A DNA stretch of 64,000 nucleotides, taken from contig OZ244736.1 in assembly GCA_965219405.1 (NCBI GenBank), forward strand, positions 1 to 64,000, read 5' to 3'. This DNA is from VXMO01 sp965219405. GTDB taxonomy: Bacteria > Chloroflexota > Dehalococcoidia > UBA6926. A program made the position numbers and the translations under genes. Numbering within the stretch: position 1 is the first letter of the stretch; every line of letters starts with the position of its first letter. Positions 25,912 to 34,255 of the stretch are shown piece after piece. A model generated the notes under the pieces. That model had not been told where the DNA came from. It saw only the letters and a list, made by a program, of their open reading frames with translations, and ran no database searches.

Positions 25912-25939
25912 CAGATTCCCGCCTGCGCGGGAATGACGG
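25912..25939. repeat. Dispersed palindrome, family B (copy 3)
   Basis: CAG, arm ATTCCCGC, loop CTGC, arm GCGGGAAT (overlapping), GACGG, in the 206-base gap between the ABC-2 permease end and the amidohydrolase start. Nothing else is recognised in that gap. Confidence 0.8.
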
Positions 25940-26014
25940 AGGGAGGGCGGGAATGACCGACGGATGAGGGAAATGGGGGATGGAGGGGCGGATGGGCGCG
26001 CAGGTAGGAGGGGT

Positions 26015-26773
26015 TTAGGGGACGTCCATGTTGCGGAGCTGGGCGAGGGTGAGGGAAAGGAAGACGGCGACGATGGCGACGGCGCCGCCGAGGGCGACGG
26101 CAATTCCGATTTCCGATTCGGCAAGCGCGCCGACGGAGGTGAGCGCCTCACCGCCCGTCTCGCGCATAGCTATGACGCTGTAGCTGCGTATGCTCAGGTA
26201 CTGGATGCCGGCAAAGATGCCGGCGGCAATTCCCTCCCAGACGAGTACGTAGACGATTGCAAAGCCCAGGGCCTGCCCGGAGATCAAGCCAAGCCAGAGG
26301 AATGCTGCGGCGTAGGCGCCTATTCCAACAGCCAGCCCCGCCACAACACCAAGGATGGGTTTGATTACAGTCTCATAATCGAAGGCTGATTCGCCGGACA
26401 CATCGCCAATAAACGCTATGCCGGCGGTTACCGCGCCAAATATCAGTAGCGGCAGAGCGGCCAGGATGACGACGGCACCATATTTGGCAAGGATAATCTG
26501 CCACTTTGGAACGGGCCGCAGAACGATGAATGCAAGGGTGCGGTCCTCCACCTCTTCGCCGAGGGCGGTGGTGGCGAGAATGGCGACTACAAGGGGTAGG
26601 ACGATGGCAACGAGGAGCAGATCGAAGAGATTGATAATCTGGGCCGAGTAGTCGTCCGTCAGGTAACGGAGCAGCAGGGCGAATGCGGCCGGGAGTGCAG
26701 CGAAGAGCCAGAGGATGGCCTGTCGTCGGGAGCCGGTGAGCTGGCGAAGCGTGAGCGAGAAAACCGTATACAT
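26015..26773 (-). CDS. ABC-2 type transporter permease (second unit)
   Basis: 252-residue integral membrane protein with about six hydrophobic segments, beginning MYTVFSLTLRQLTGSRRQAI. The pattern (short cytoplasmic start, paired N-terminal helices with a DDYSAQIINLFDLLL loop, then ALGEEVEDRTLAFIVLRPVPKW and four more helices) is that of ABC-2/NatB-like export permeases. It ends the four-gene run ATPase-permease-ATPase-permease, three bases after the upstream ATPase gene. Exported substrate unknown. Confidence 0.82.
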   Translation of the reverse strand: MYTVFSLTLRQLTGSRRQAILWLFAALPAAFALLLRYLTDDYSAQIINLFDLLLVAIVLPLVVAILATTALGEEVEDRTLAFIVLRPVPKWQIILAKYGAVVILAALPLLIFGAVTAGIAFIGDVSGESAFDYETVIKPILGVVAGLAVGIGAYAAAFLWLGLISGQALGFAIVYVLVWEGIAAGIFAGIQYLSIRSYSVIAMRETGGEALTSVGALAESEIGIAVALGGAVAIVAVFLSLTLAQLRNMDVP

Positions 26774-26776
26774 ACC

Positions 26777-27703
26777 CTATCGCTCCACGATGTACGTGAA
26801 CACGCTCTCAAGTGATTCGTCCTCCGGTTCGACGGTTTGGAGGACAGCGCCGGCGTCGCGGGCGATAAGCGGTAGCTGCGTCTGCAGCGTGGGCAAGTCG
26901 TCCGTCAACAGAAGAACGGAGTCGTTGTCTTCCATCGCGACGGACGACACGGCTTCACTGTTCATGAGGCCGCCTGCCAGGGCGCGCGGGCTGGTGGAGG
27001 TGACGCGGATGCGGTACGGGCGGTCATCAAGCAGGGCGCGGATGGAGCGGAAATCACCTGAGGCAGCAAGCTTGCCGCTGACCATGAGGACGATGTTGTC
27101 CGCAAGCGTCTCCACCTCTTCCAGGATGTGTGAGGAAACTATGATGGTGCGGCCCTCGGCGGCGAGCCTTCGGGCAAGATCGTGGAACTCAAGTCGCTGG
27201 CGTGGGTCGGTGCCGTTGAGAGGCTCATCAAGCACTAGGATGGGCGGATCATGGACGAGCGTTGCCGCGAGTCTCATGCGCTGTCGCATCCCGCGTGAAT
27301 AGGTAGAGAGACGCCGATCCTGCGCGTCCGTCATACGGACGGACTCGATGGCCTTTTCGGCTGCATGGCTAACGTCGTCGAGCTTGTGCATTCGGGCAGA
27401 TAGCTCAACGAACTCGCGTCCTGTGTAGAAATCGTAGACGGCCTGATGCTCCGTCATGACGCCGATCTCTCGATAAAGACCCGTATCGCCACGGACCGGG
27501 CGACCAAGAACCGTGACGCTGCCGCGGGAGGTTGCGGAGAGACCGGTCATCATGTGGAGGAGCGTGGTTTTGCCCGCGCCGTTGGGGCCGAGGAGGCCGG
27601 TGATGCCGGGGCCGAATTCCAGGGACACTTCATTGACGGCAACGACGTTGCCGAACCATTTCGACACGTTGTCTACGACGATGGTGGCGCCATTCGTGCT
27701 CAT
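26777..27703 (-). CDS. ABC transporter ATP-binding protein (second unit)
   Basis: 308-residue ATPase. Walker A LLGPNGAGKTTLLHM near residue 40, Q-loop region MTEHQAVYDFYTG, signature motif LSTYSRGMRQRMRLA, Walker B PPILVLDEPLNGTDP, and the H-loop SSHILEE. The C-terminal ~80 residues form the extra domain seen in ABC-2 drug/Na+ export ATPases. The signature has S-R-G-M in place of S-G-G-Q, as many CcmA-type ATPases do. It overlaps the preceding permease gene by four bases (ATGA) and is followed by its partner permease. Confidence 0.92.
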   Translation of the reverse strand: MSTNGATIVVDNVSKWFGNVVAVNEVSLEFGPGITGLLGPNGAGKTTLLHMMTGLSATSRGSVTVLGRPVRGDTGLYREIGVMTEHQAVYDFYTGREFVELSARMHKLDDVSHAAEKAIESVRMTDAQDRRLSTYSRGMRQRMRLAATLVHDPPILVLDEPLNGTDPRQRLEFHDLARRLAAEGRTIIVSSHILEEVETLADNIVLMVSGKLAASGDFRSIRALLDDRPYRIRVTSTSPRALAGGLMNSEAVSSVAMEDNDSVLLLTDDLPTLQTQLPLIARDAGAVLQTVEPEDESLESVFTYIVER

Positions 27704-28833
27704 GCCGTGTACCTCCTATAGCGCCACCACATGAGGGCGAGGGGGATCAGCACCCAGGCGAGGTAGGCGGCGACGGGGTAGTAGTCCGGGTGGCGTGCAA
27801 CCAACTGGCGATAGGTGTTGGATTGAACGTCTTCAAACAGAAGATCCGTTACGAAGACTGTGGCTCCCGTTGGATCCGTGAATACGACCCATTTGCCGAT
27901 TTCAGGATCAAGGAGTGATTCAGGTTCATCTCCCTCGGAGAATGTTCTGACGTTTCCGCCTTCCAGCGCCTCCTCGATCTCCGTGCCCGACATCAAGTAC
28001 TGTTGACTCTCCCCGGATTCAAATTCAACTGTAAATCGCGTAGGCGCATCTTCCGGTAGAGATCGAGTCGCATCCAGGAACTGGTCGGCTTCGGCAATCT
28101 CCTGCTCCGTGATTGGCCGTTCAACCGTTTCCTCGAAAGATGATCCATCGAAATCGATGGGTTCCGTGAGGATGCCCACGACAGTGGTCCCGACAAGGAC
28201 AACCCCGATGACGAACGCGGCGGCGTAAACACGTCGGGGCGCAAAAGCAGCGACACCTAACGGGATGGATGCGATGAAAGCGCCCAGCGCCGCCGCTCCA
28301 AGCAGTACCTTTGGAAAGTCCATCCAGTTGTCACGGAATTCCTGTACCGCGTCCGCGGAAAGCAGTACATAGCCGCAAAGAAGGATGAGAGGCCCGGCCA
28401 GTACGATTAGCGAGGTGATCAGGAAGAAGGCGAACCAGCGGGCCGCCAGGTAGTCCAGCATTCCCAATGGTCGGACAAGATAGAGGCTTAGGACGTTGTC
28501 CGTTCTATCGGGGATCAACAGCGTTGGCCCAAGAATGCCTGTGATTATCAGCAGGAGCAGCGAGTTGATAGGAAAGTAGTCGCCCAGTTCAACAGGGCGG
28601 TCTATGATTCCCCCGCTTATAGCGGCAACAACGAGTATGATCGCCGCCGGAACGATGGAGACGAGCACCATCAGGACGGGCAGTATCTTTGATCGACCGC
28701 CGCGGCCAAGACCCAGGGTATGGCGGACTCCACCGACGAATAGAGCGATCCGCGCCCTGGCGCGCCCCTGTCGGGGGCCGTCATAGCGCTGATAGCCGAT
28801 GTCAAAGAGTCGGCCGGTAGGTTGCGAGGACAT
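27700..28833 (-). CDS. ABC-2 type transporter permease with large extracytoplasmic insert (first unit)
   Basis: 377 residues. It opens with a soluble segment (FDIGYQRYDGPRQGRAR), then five hydrophobic segments up to residue about 215, a hydrophilic stretch of about 120 residues (EQEIAEADQFLDATRSLPED through ATVFVTDLLFEDVQ) and a final membrane segment close to the C-terminus (AAYLAWVLIPLALMWW). The insert presumably faces outside and might meet substrate or partner. It overlaps the next ATPase gene by four bases, and lies six bases after the first ATPase gene. Substrate unknown. Confidence 0.8.
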   Translation of the reverse strand: MSSQPTGRLFDIGYQRYDGPRQGRARARIALFVGGVRHTLGLGRGGRSKILPVLMVLVSIVPAAIILVVAAISGGIIDRPVELGDYFPINSLLLLIITGILGPTLLIPDRTDNVLSLYLVRPLGMLDYLAARWFAFFLITSLIVLAGPLILLCGYVLLSADAVQEFRDNWMDFPKVLLGAAALGAFIASIPLGVAAFAPRRVYAAAFVIGVVLVGTTVVGILTEPIDFDGSSFEETVERPITEQEIAEADQFLDATRSLPEDAPTRFTVEFESGESQQYLMSGTEIEEALEGGNVRTFSEGDEPESLLDPEIGKWVVFTDPTGATVFVTDLLFEDVQSNTYRQLVARHPDYYPVAAYLAWVLIPLALMWWRYRRYTA

Positions 28834-28839
28834 CAGCAG

Positions 28840-29769
28840 TTAGTTCCCGGCATCATCAGAGCCGTCTGGGCTGTCTCGGAAGATTTCAGTCAACATGCGG
28901 CGTCTGTACCCCATGCGGCGGAGCGGCGCCTCAGCTTCGATAAGGGCATCCTGGATAGCCGCAAGGTGTTCTCCACTCTCATGGCCGACCAGCACGGAGT
29001 TGCCGTCTCGTTGGGCCTCCATACCGCGGGCGGTCAGGGCGGCGATGAACTCATCGTGGCGGGAGTCGATGTCAATCGACAAGATGTCAGTGCTCTCGGT
29101 GAATCCCGCCACACTGCCCTCGTGCGTAATCCGGCCCGCCTCCAGGACGATGATGTTGTCGCAGGTCCGCTCAACTTCGCCCATGAGGTGGGAGGAGAAG
29201 ACGATGCTGATACCGAAATCGCGACCCGTCCGCTTCACCAGATCAAGCATCTCTTCACGCCCGCCGGGGTCGAGTCCGGCTGTCGGCTCATCAAGCAGAA
29301 CAAGGCGTGGATCATGGACGATGGCCTGCGCGAGCTTGACGCGCTGCTTCATGCCTGTGGAGTATTCGCCGATGCTGCGGTAACGGGCCTCATCGAGACC
29401 GACATGGCGCATGGTATCGGCGGCTCGTGTTCTGGCTTGGGCAGGGGGCAGGCCGCTGACCTGCGCCATGTGCGTCAGGAACTCAGAGGCGTTGACCGAC
29501 GTTGGGAGGCAGTCATGCTCCGGCATGTAGCCGATGAGGGAGCGGGCATTCACATCGTGGTAGGGTTGCGCGCCCATGACCTGGGCGGCTCCCTGCGTGG
29601 GCTGAAGCAAACCGAGAAAGAGCTTGATGGCGGTGCTTTTGCCGGCGCCGTTGGGGCCGAGGAGACCAGTAATACCATCACCGACGGTAAAGGTAACGTT
29701 GTCGAGGGCGAGGACTCTGCCGTAGCGTTTGGTGAGGTTTGTGGCTTCGAGTAACGACTCAGTTTGCAT
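28840..29769 (-). CDS. ABC transporter ATP-binding protein (first unit)
   Basis: 309-residue ATPase heading the four-gene operon. Walker A LLGPNGAGKSTAIKLF, signature region IGEYSTGMKQRVKLAQA, Walker B PRLVLLDEPTAGLDPGG, H-loop SSHLMGE, then a C-terminal regulatory region typical of ABC-2 ATPases. ATG 29769 is chosen because AGGTG lies five bases before it and the protein then starts MQTESLLEATNLTKRYG; an in-frame ATG 36 bases upstream adds a poorly supported extension. With two ATPases and two permeases in alternating order the operon may form one hetero-complex or two related exporters. Confidence 0.9.
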   Translation of the reverse strand: MQTESLLEATNLTKRYGRVLALDNVTFTVGDGITGLLGPNGAGKSTAIKLFLGLLQPTQGAAQVMGAQPYHDVNARSLIGYMPEHDCLPTSVNASEFLTHMAQVSGLPPAQARTRAADTMRHVGLDEARYRSIGEYSTGMKQRVKLAQAIVHDPRLVLLDEPTAGLDPGGREEMLDLVKRTGRDFGISIVFSSHLMGEVERTCDNIIVLEAGRITHEGSVAGFTESTDILSIDIDSRHDEFIAALTARGMEAQRDGNSVLVGHESGEHLAAIQDALIEAEAPLRRMGYRRRMLTEIFRDSPDGSDDAGN

Positions 29770-29863
29770 GTCACCTTTATAGCAGATTCGAGTGAAACGA
29801 TACAACGTCCCAATAGGGGGGCAGGTTTCGTCACACCGTTATCTGCGCTCGTTGGACAACTGA

Positions 29864-30733
29864 CTACGCTAGTGTGTCGGTCTCCAGTTGTTGCCATTTC
29901 GACAGTTCAAGTATCTCGTTGCGGTCGCTCAACGGCATGACGTGGTCGATGAGATCGGCATTACTGCCCTGATCTTTCAGTGCATCCAGGCTGTTCTGCA
30001 CAGCTTTTGCCGCGGAGCCGATGGCGAGTCCGGAGTAGCCGATAAGGGTGTAGCTCATTTCTGAAAGTTGAGCCGCAGGGAGGAGGGGGGTCTTTCCTCC
30101 CTCCGTCAGCACAACCATGAACCTGCCCTGCCCAACAAGTCTTGGAAATTGCTGCAATTCCTCGATCGTGCGGGGACCGGCAAAGAATGCCATGTCTGCT
30201 CCGGCATAGAGATACGCCCGCGCTCGCTTGGCCGCGCCCTCAACTCCCTCGGGTTCGACGGCGTCGGTGCGAGCAATGATGACGAAATCCTTGTCGCGTC
30301 GCGCACCGAGGGCGGCCTTCAGTTTGCCGAGCATGTCTTCTATGGGAATGACGACGGTACCTGCGAGATGGGCGCAGCGCTTGGGGTCTTCCTGGTCTTC
30401 CACGAAGAGCCCAGCGAGTCCCGCATCCTCCATGGCACGCACCGTATGGGCGGCCTGCAGCGGGCCACCGTAACCGGTGTCGGCATCGGCAAAGACGGGA
30501 ATGTTGACGGCGGCGGCGATGCGGCGGGACTGGCCTACGACGTCCTCGCGGGACAGAAGCCCGACATCCGGAAGCCCAAATGCGGATGCGGCGACGGATG
30601 AGCCACTAATGCCTGCGGCGGGAAAACCGGCAGCCTCGATGAGTTTGGCGGAGAAGGCGTCGTACGCGAATGGGACGACGAGCGGAGGCTCCACGTTGAG
30701 GAGTTGGCGGAGGGTGTTGGCTTTAGTGGTCAT
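29864..30733 (-). CDS. Isocitrate lyase/PEP mutase family enzyme
   Basis: 289-residue TIM-barrel carbon-carbon lyase or mutase. The metal-binding acidic stretch VFADADTGYGG and the catalytic loop EDQEDPKRCAHLAG (family K-[KR]-C-G-H) are clear. Here the loop Gly is Ala. The family includes methylisocitrate lyase, oxaloacetate decarboxylase and PEP mutase, and the sequence (LRQLLNVEPPLVVPFAYDAF, residues 8-27) is closest in type to the methylisocitrate lyase/oxaloacetate decarboxylase branch. Only four bases separate its ATG from a family B palindrome at 30738-30765, so no normal ribosome site is present. The isochorismatase-like gene precedes it on the same strand. Confidence 0.88.
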   Translation of the reverse strand: MTTKANTLRQLLNVEPPLVVPFAYDAFSAKLIEAAGFPAAGISGSSVAASAFGLPDVGLLSREDVVGQSRRIAAAVNIPVFADADTGYGGPLQAAHTVRAMEDAGLAGLFVEDQEDPKRCAHLAGTVVIPIEDMLGKLKAALGARRDKDFVIIARTDAVEPEGVEGAAKRARAYLYAGADMAFFAGPRTIEELQQFPRLVGQGRFMVVLTEGGKTPLLPAAQLSEMSYTLIGYSGLAIGSAAKAVQNSLDALKDQGSNADLIDHVMPLSDRNEILELSKWQQLETDTLA

Positions 30734-30737
30734 GATT

Positions 30738-30765
30738 CAGATTCCCGCCTGCGCGGGAATGACGG
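30738..30765. repeat. Dispersed palindrome, family B (copy 4), against a start codon
   Basis: Same arms as the copy at 25912. It occupies the position where the ribosome site of the PEP mutase-family gene (start at 30733, minus strand) should lie. Confidence 0.85.
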
Positions 30766-30798
30766 GTGGGGGCGGAAACGGTGGAGGCGGGAATGGCA

Positions 30799-31545
30799 TC
30801 ACACGGTGGCGGCGCTTTCCGTGCGGGCGGGGACGGCGTTGAGGATGGGCTCGAGTTCGTCCAGTGGCATGACGTCTGCGTATTTCTGGGCGATATCGAA
30901 GAGGTTGATGGCGTGTGACGCCTGTCCGCGATCCCACACACAGTCTTCCGGCACGATGCAGCGGAAGCCGTAGCTCATGCCGTCAACGACGGTGCCACGC
31001 ACGCATCCGCTCGTGGTGCATCCAACTACAACGAGCGTGTCCGCGCCCGCTGCGACAAGCTGCGTGACGAGGTTCGTACCGAAGAAGATGGAGGGGAAAC
31101 GCTTGTAGATGATGACATCTGCGGGCTCAGGCGTGAGCGGCTCAACGATCTGCGCGCCACGACTGCCGGGAAGATTGTAGTCGGCAGACAGTGACGGAAT
31201 CTTGTCCGTGTAACGCGCACCCTCCTGCACGCCAGTGCGTTCGCCCTGCGCATACATAACGGGCCAAGACTTGGCCCGAAATACTTTGACGAGCTGTTCG
31301 ATCTTGTCGACGGCGTGCCAGGCGTCCTCGCCGACGGCGGTGGCATACTGCTCCATCGCTTCCTGAATCGGCACGGGGCCCTCACCGGTGGTGCGGTACT
31401 GTGCGTCGATGATGAGGAGCGCGGGGCGCTCACCAACGCCGACGCTCGCACCAAAGCCGCTCTTGGCGTAAATCTCGCGGTCGCGGTCGCTGATGAATGC
31501 GTCCCAGGGACGGGTGCGAGGCGGATTCGAACCGTTAGTGGCCAT
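30799..31545 (-). CDS. Isochorismatase-family (cysteine) hydrolase
   Basis: 248-residue hydrolase related to N-carbamoylsarcosine amidase and nicotinamidase. The catalytic triad is visible: Asp in ALLIIDAQYRTT, Lys in VIIYKRFPSIF, and Cys in VVVGCTTSGCVRGT. The extra N-terminal segment (WDAFISDRDREIYAKSGFG) is typical of the carbamoylsarcosine-amidase group. It would hydrolyse an amide or carbamoyl bond of a small metabolite. It precedes the PEP-mutase-family gene, separated by a palindrome. Confidence 0.9.
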   Translation of the reverse strand: MATNGSNPPRTRPWDAFISDRDREIYAKSGFGASVGVGERPALLIIDAQYRTTGEGPVPIQEAMEQYATAVGEDAWHAVDKIEQLVKVFRAKSWPVMYAQGERTGVQEGARYTDKIPSLSADYNLPGSRGAQIVEPLTPEPADVIIYKRFPSIFFGTNLVTQLVAAGADTLVVVGCTTSGCVRGTVVDGMSYGFRCIVPEDCVWDRGQASHAINLFDIAQKYADVMPLDELEPILNAVPARTESAATV

Positions 31546-31568
31546 TGGTCTCCTCTTTTGGGCGTTGT

Positions 31569-32249
31569 TCAGTTCTTGGAGATGAGGGGGTTCAGTTGGT
31601 CAGCCAGAGTGGCAATTGTGCGCGTCTGGATCCACACTTTGCCCTCGCCGCGGAACTTCATGACAAGGCCTTCGCCGCCGCCGATCAGCGAGACGAGTCC
31701 GCCGACCTTGCCGATGGAGTAGTCGACTCCGTCCGTAAAGGCGACGAGATGGCCGGTGTCGACCACCAACTCCTGATCGCCGGAGACGGTCAGTTCCTTG
31801 ATTGCACCAAAGCAGTTGCAATAGACCGTGCCCGCACCCCGCTCTACATAGGCACGCAAGAAGAACAGGTTCTCACCACTGAACAGGCCGCGCATTCCCT
31901 GAAACTTCGTGTCCAGTTCCACGTTTAAATCGGACGCCAAGAACGAGCCACCTTGAATGAACAGGTTTTGGCCGGGCTCCAGGTCAAATGACTTCATATC
32001 GCCGGGCACGGTTGGCGCTATACCAACCCAGCCTCCACCGGCGCCACCGGTAAACGTGTTGACGAAAAAGGACTCGCCGGCGACCATTCGGCGCACTTTG
32101 CCGAAGATGCCGCCGCCTGTCATGCCCGTCTGCATTTCGACACCCTGCGAGGTAGCCATGGCACCGGGTTCAACCTTGATCGACTCGCTCTGACCAAGCT
32201 CCACTGTCATATATGTGTACGCCGGATCGAATTCAGTCGTTACTTTCAT
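31569..32249 (-). CDS. AIM24/TIGR00266 family protein
   Basis: 226 residues starting MKVTTEFDPAYTYMTVELG. The sequence is a long beta-rich array with many Gly (GAMATSQGVEMQTGMTGGG, FFVNTFTGGAGGGWVGIAP), the signature of the AIM24 family, whose molecular role is unknown. The start at ATG 32249 is chosen over a farther upstream ATG because AGGAGG lies eight bases before it and family proteins begin here. It follows the PfkB kinase gene on the same strand. Confidence 0.85.
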   Translation of the reverse strand: MKVTTEFDPAYTYMTVELGQSESIKVEPGAMATSQGVEMQTGMTGGGIFGKVRRMVAGESFFVNTFTGGAGGGWVGIAPTVPGDMKSFDLEPGQNLFIQGGSFLASDLNVELDTKFQGMRGLFSGENLFFLRAYVERGAGTVYCNCFGAIKELTVSGDQELVVDTGHLVAFTDGVDYSIGKVGGLVSLIGGGEGLVMKFRGEGKVWIQTRTIATLADQLNPLISKN

Positions 32250-32314
32250 GCTTTTCCTCCTGTGACCCAAGGGGGTATTTTCAGGCTTTGAACTTCTCCT
32301 ACTATAGTGCCACC

Positions 32315-33304
32315 TCACAGTGGGCTTGTGCTGACGGCTCTGCCCATCTCACGCCATGCAGCGAGCACCTGTGCCAGTTCATCTGATGTGGGGGCATCGC
32401 GGGTCCCCTGGCGAGAGACGTTGACGCCGGCGGCGGCGGCAGCGCCGAGCAAGGAGTCAGTGAAATCGCGTCCTTCCGCCTCGAGAGCGGCGAGCGCGCC
32501 ATGAAAGGCGTCCCCTGCCCCAACGCTGTTGACCGGATTCATGCCGAGCTCCGTGAGTGGCAGCGGCGACACTTCAATGAGTTGACCGTTCGCAAGGTCA
32601 AGAACCGTTGCCCCCTGCGCGCCCTGCTTGAGGACAACGTGGTTAGTCCAGCCTTCATCTCGCAACCGTCGAGCGATGGCACGAGGGAAAAATCCACCGA
32701 AAAGGGTGGAGGTTTCTTCCTCGTTGAGAAGGAGCGTATCAACACGACGCGCAAGGAGCCAGACGGCCTCTCGATCAGTTGCCAGTACGCCGGGATCCCA
32801 CGAGACGCGGCAATCGGTGCCTTCCGTGGTGTTCAAGATTTCCTCGATGACGGGCAGCGGCGGATCGGTTATAGCACAGTTGCGGGCTTGGACAATCATG
32901 TCCCGGATGTTGGGTTGGTGAATATGGTCAGGAGTCAGCAGAGCGTTTGCTCCGAGCGCGCTGGCAATAACGTTTTGACTGTTCGCGTCGACGAGGATGA
33001 ATGCCTGGCCCGACTCCGTTTCCGGAATCGTCACGATGCCATCCGTGGAGACACCCTCCGAGCGCAGGATTTCACGCTGCCGCTCCGCGATGGCATCATC
33101 GCCGAGCGCGCCTACGAACGCGACGGCGCTAGCGGGGAGCAGGCGTGCGGCGGCGACGGCAACGTTGGCGGCGGTGCCGCCCGGAACGCGTGCCACTTCA
33201 GAGACGGTGACCTCCTGTCCCGGAGTCGGCAGTGACTCCACGAACAGGGTGACATCCCAATTGATGGCCCCAACGGCAACGACGAGGGGCGCTTGCGTAG
33301 TCGT
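32315..33304 (-). CDS. PfkB-family carbohydrate/nucleoside kinase, probable ACG start
   Basis: Ribokinase-like sugar kinase. The ATP/anion-hole motif reads VNSVGAGDAFHGAL near the C-terminus, and VARVPGGTAANVAVAAARL is the N-terminal sugar-binding motif. The first beta strand of the fold, LVVAVGAINWDVTLF, is encoded upstream of the first GTG/ATG (GTG 33241), so the true start must be earlier. No ATG, GTG or TTG exists in that frame; an ACG at 33304-33302 overlaps the TAA stop of the nucleoside hydrolase (TAACG instead of TAATG), with AGGAGG four bases before it. Together with the hydrolase it suggests salvage: release of ribose then phosphorylation. Confidence 0.85.
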   Translation of the reverse strand, partial: TTTQAPLVVAVGAINWDVTLFVESLPTPGQEVTVSEVARVPGGTAANVAVAAARLLPASAVAFVGALGDDAIAERQREILRSEGVSTDGIVTIPETESGQAFILVDANSQNVIASALGANALLTPDHIHQPNIRDMIVQARNCAITDPPLPVIEEILNTTEGTDCRVSWDPGVLATDREAVWLLARRVDTLLLNEEETSTLFGGFFPRAIARRLRDEGWTNHVVLKQGAQGATVLDLANGQLIEVSPLPLTELGMNPVNSVGAGDAFHGALAALEAEGRDFTDSLLGAAAAAGVNVSRQGTRDAPTSDELAQVLAAWREMGRAVSTSPL

Positions 33305-34251
33305 TACGCCTCCTGCGTCAGCCGTCCCAAGAGGAGCTCAAGGAAACGTGGGCCATCAACGTCCGCGGCGACGGCTATCTCGGGGCTGCTGCTCCGGCGA
33401 GGACCGGGGCGGCGATCCACGATGGTCTGCCCGCGCACGGAGCCATCCTGCGTGATGATCTCCACGGGGTACGTTTCCATTCGCATGAGCGTGGGATCGA
33501 TGACGGCGGCAACGGCCTGGGCGTCGTGGATATTAACGACACCAAATCGTTCGAGCACCTGCGCGCTGATCATGGCGGCGAGCTTCGCGTAGGGATCGGC
33601 GCTGTTGCCCAACCCCTGGTGGCGTTCCGGGTTGATTGAGCCGGACGGATCGGTAGTGACATCAAGGCCGACGGCAGTGATGGGAATGTCAGCCTGCACA
33701 AGTACGGCAGCGGCTTCGGGATCAGCCCAGATATTGAATTCGGAGACGGTGGTGACGTTGCCATGACCGTACGGAGTGAGTGCGAACGCGCCACCCATGA
33801 GAACGATGTTGTTCAGGCGGGAGAAGGCGTCGGGCGCTTCGCGGATTAAGTGGGCGACGTTTGTCATGGGGCCCGTGGGGATAAGTGTGATTTCGGTGGG
33901 CTCATGCGCCATGAGGATGTCAGAGATGAATTGGACGGCGGATCGCTCGTCAAAGGTCATCCGGGTGGGCTGAGGCACGGGAGCGCCACCGAGGCCGTCA
34001 TTGCCGTGGACGTGGAGCGCGGCCTCCGGCTCTCGGACTAGGGGCTTGGCTGCGCCGCGCGCAACTGGGATGTCGGTCCGGTCCGCAGCCTCGAGTACAC
34101 GCAAGGTGTTGTTGGCAGTGTTCTCAAGCGGCGCGTTTCCCGCAACCGCAGTGATGCCAAGGATCTCCAACTCAGGAGAGCGGAGGGCGAGGAGGATGGC
34201 AAGGGAGTCATCGACTCCAACGTCCATATCGAGAATGATTTTGGTAGGCAT
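33304..34251 (-). CDS. Nucleoside hydrolase (inosine-uridine-preferring type)
   Basis: 315 residues beginning MPTKIILDMDVGVDDSLAIL; the family metal site D-x-D-x-G-x-D-D is present with Met and Val replacing the usual Thr and Pro. FNIWADPEAAAVL matches the downstream conserved N-x-W-x-D-P segment, and HVHGNDGLGG the early loop. It would cleave the N-glycosidic bond of ribonucleosides to base and ribose. ATG 34251 is preferred since family members start immediately before the Asp motif; it lies four bases after the NuoF-like stop. Its stop overlaps the ACG start of the kinase gene. Confidence 0.9.
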   Translation of the reverse strand: MPTKIILDMDVGVDDSLAILLALRSPELEILGITAVAGNAPLENTANNTLRVLEAADRTDIPVARGAAKPLVREPEAALHVHGNDGLGGAPVPQPTRMTFDERSAVQFISDILMAHEPTEITLIPTGPMTNVAHLIREAPDAFSRLNNIVLMGGAFALTPYGHGNVTTVSEFNIWADPEAAAVLVQADIPITAVGLDVTTDPSGSINPERHQGLGNSADPYAKLAAMISAQVLERFGVVNIHDAQAVAAVIDPTLMRMETYPVEIITQDGSVRGQTIVDRRPGPRRSSSPEIAVAADVDGPRFLELLLGRLTQEA

Positions 34252-34255
34252 GGAG

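Noticed and set aside
28822..29754. 310-codon frame antisense to the first ABC ATPase gene
   Set aside because: The minus-strand frame carries complete ATPase motifs, so the plus-strand frame is a shadow.
33241..33241. GTG 33241 as start of the PfkB kinase
   Set aside because: It deletes the first beta strand and the leading motif of the ribokinase fold, which are encoded just upstream in the same frame.
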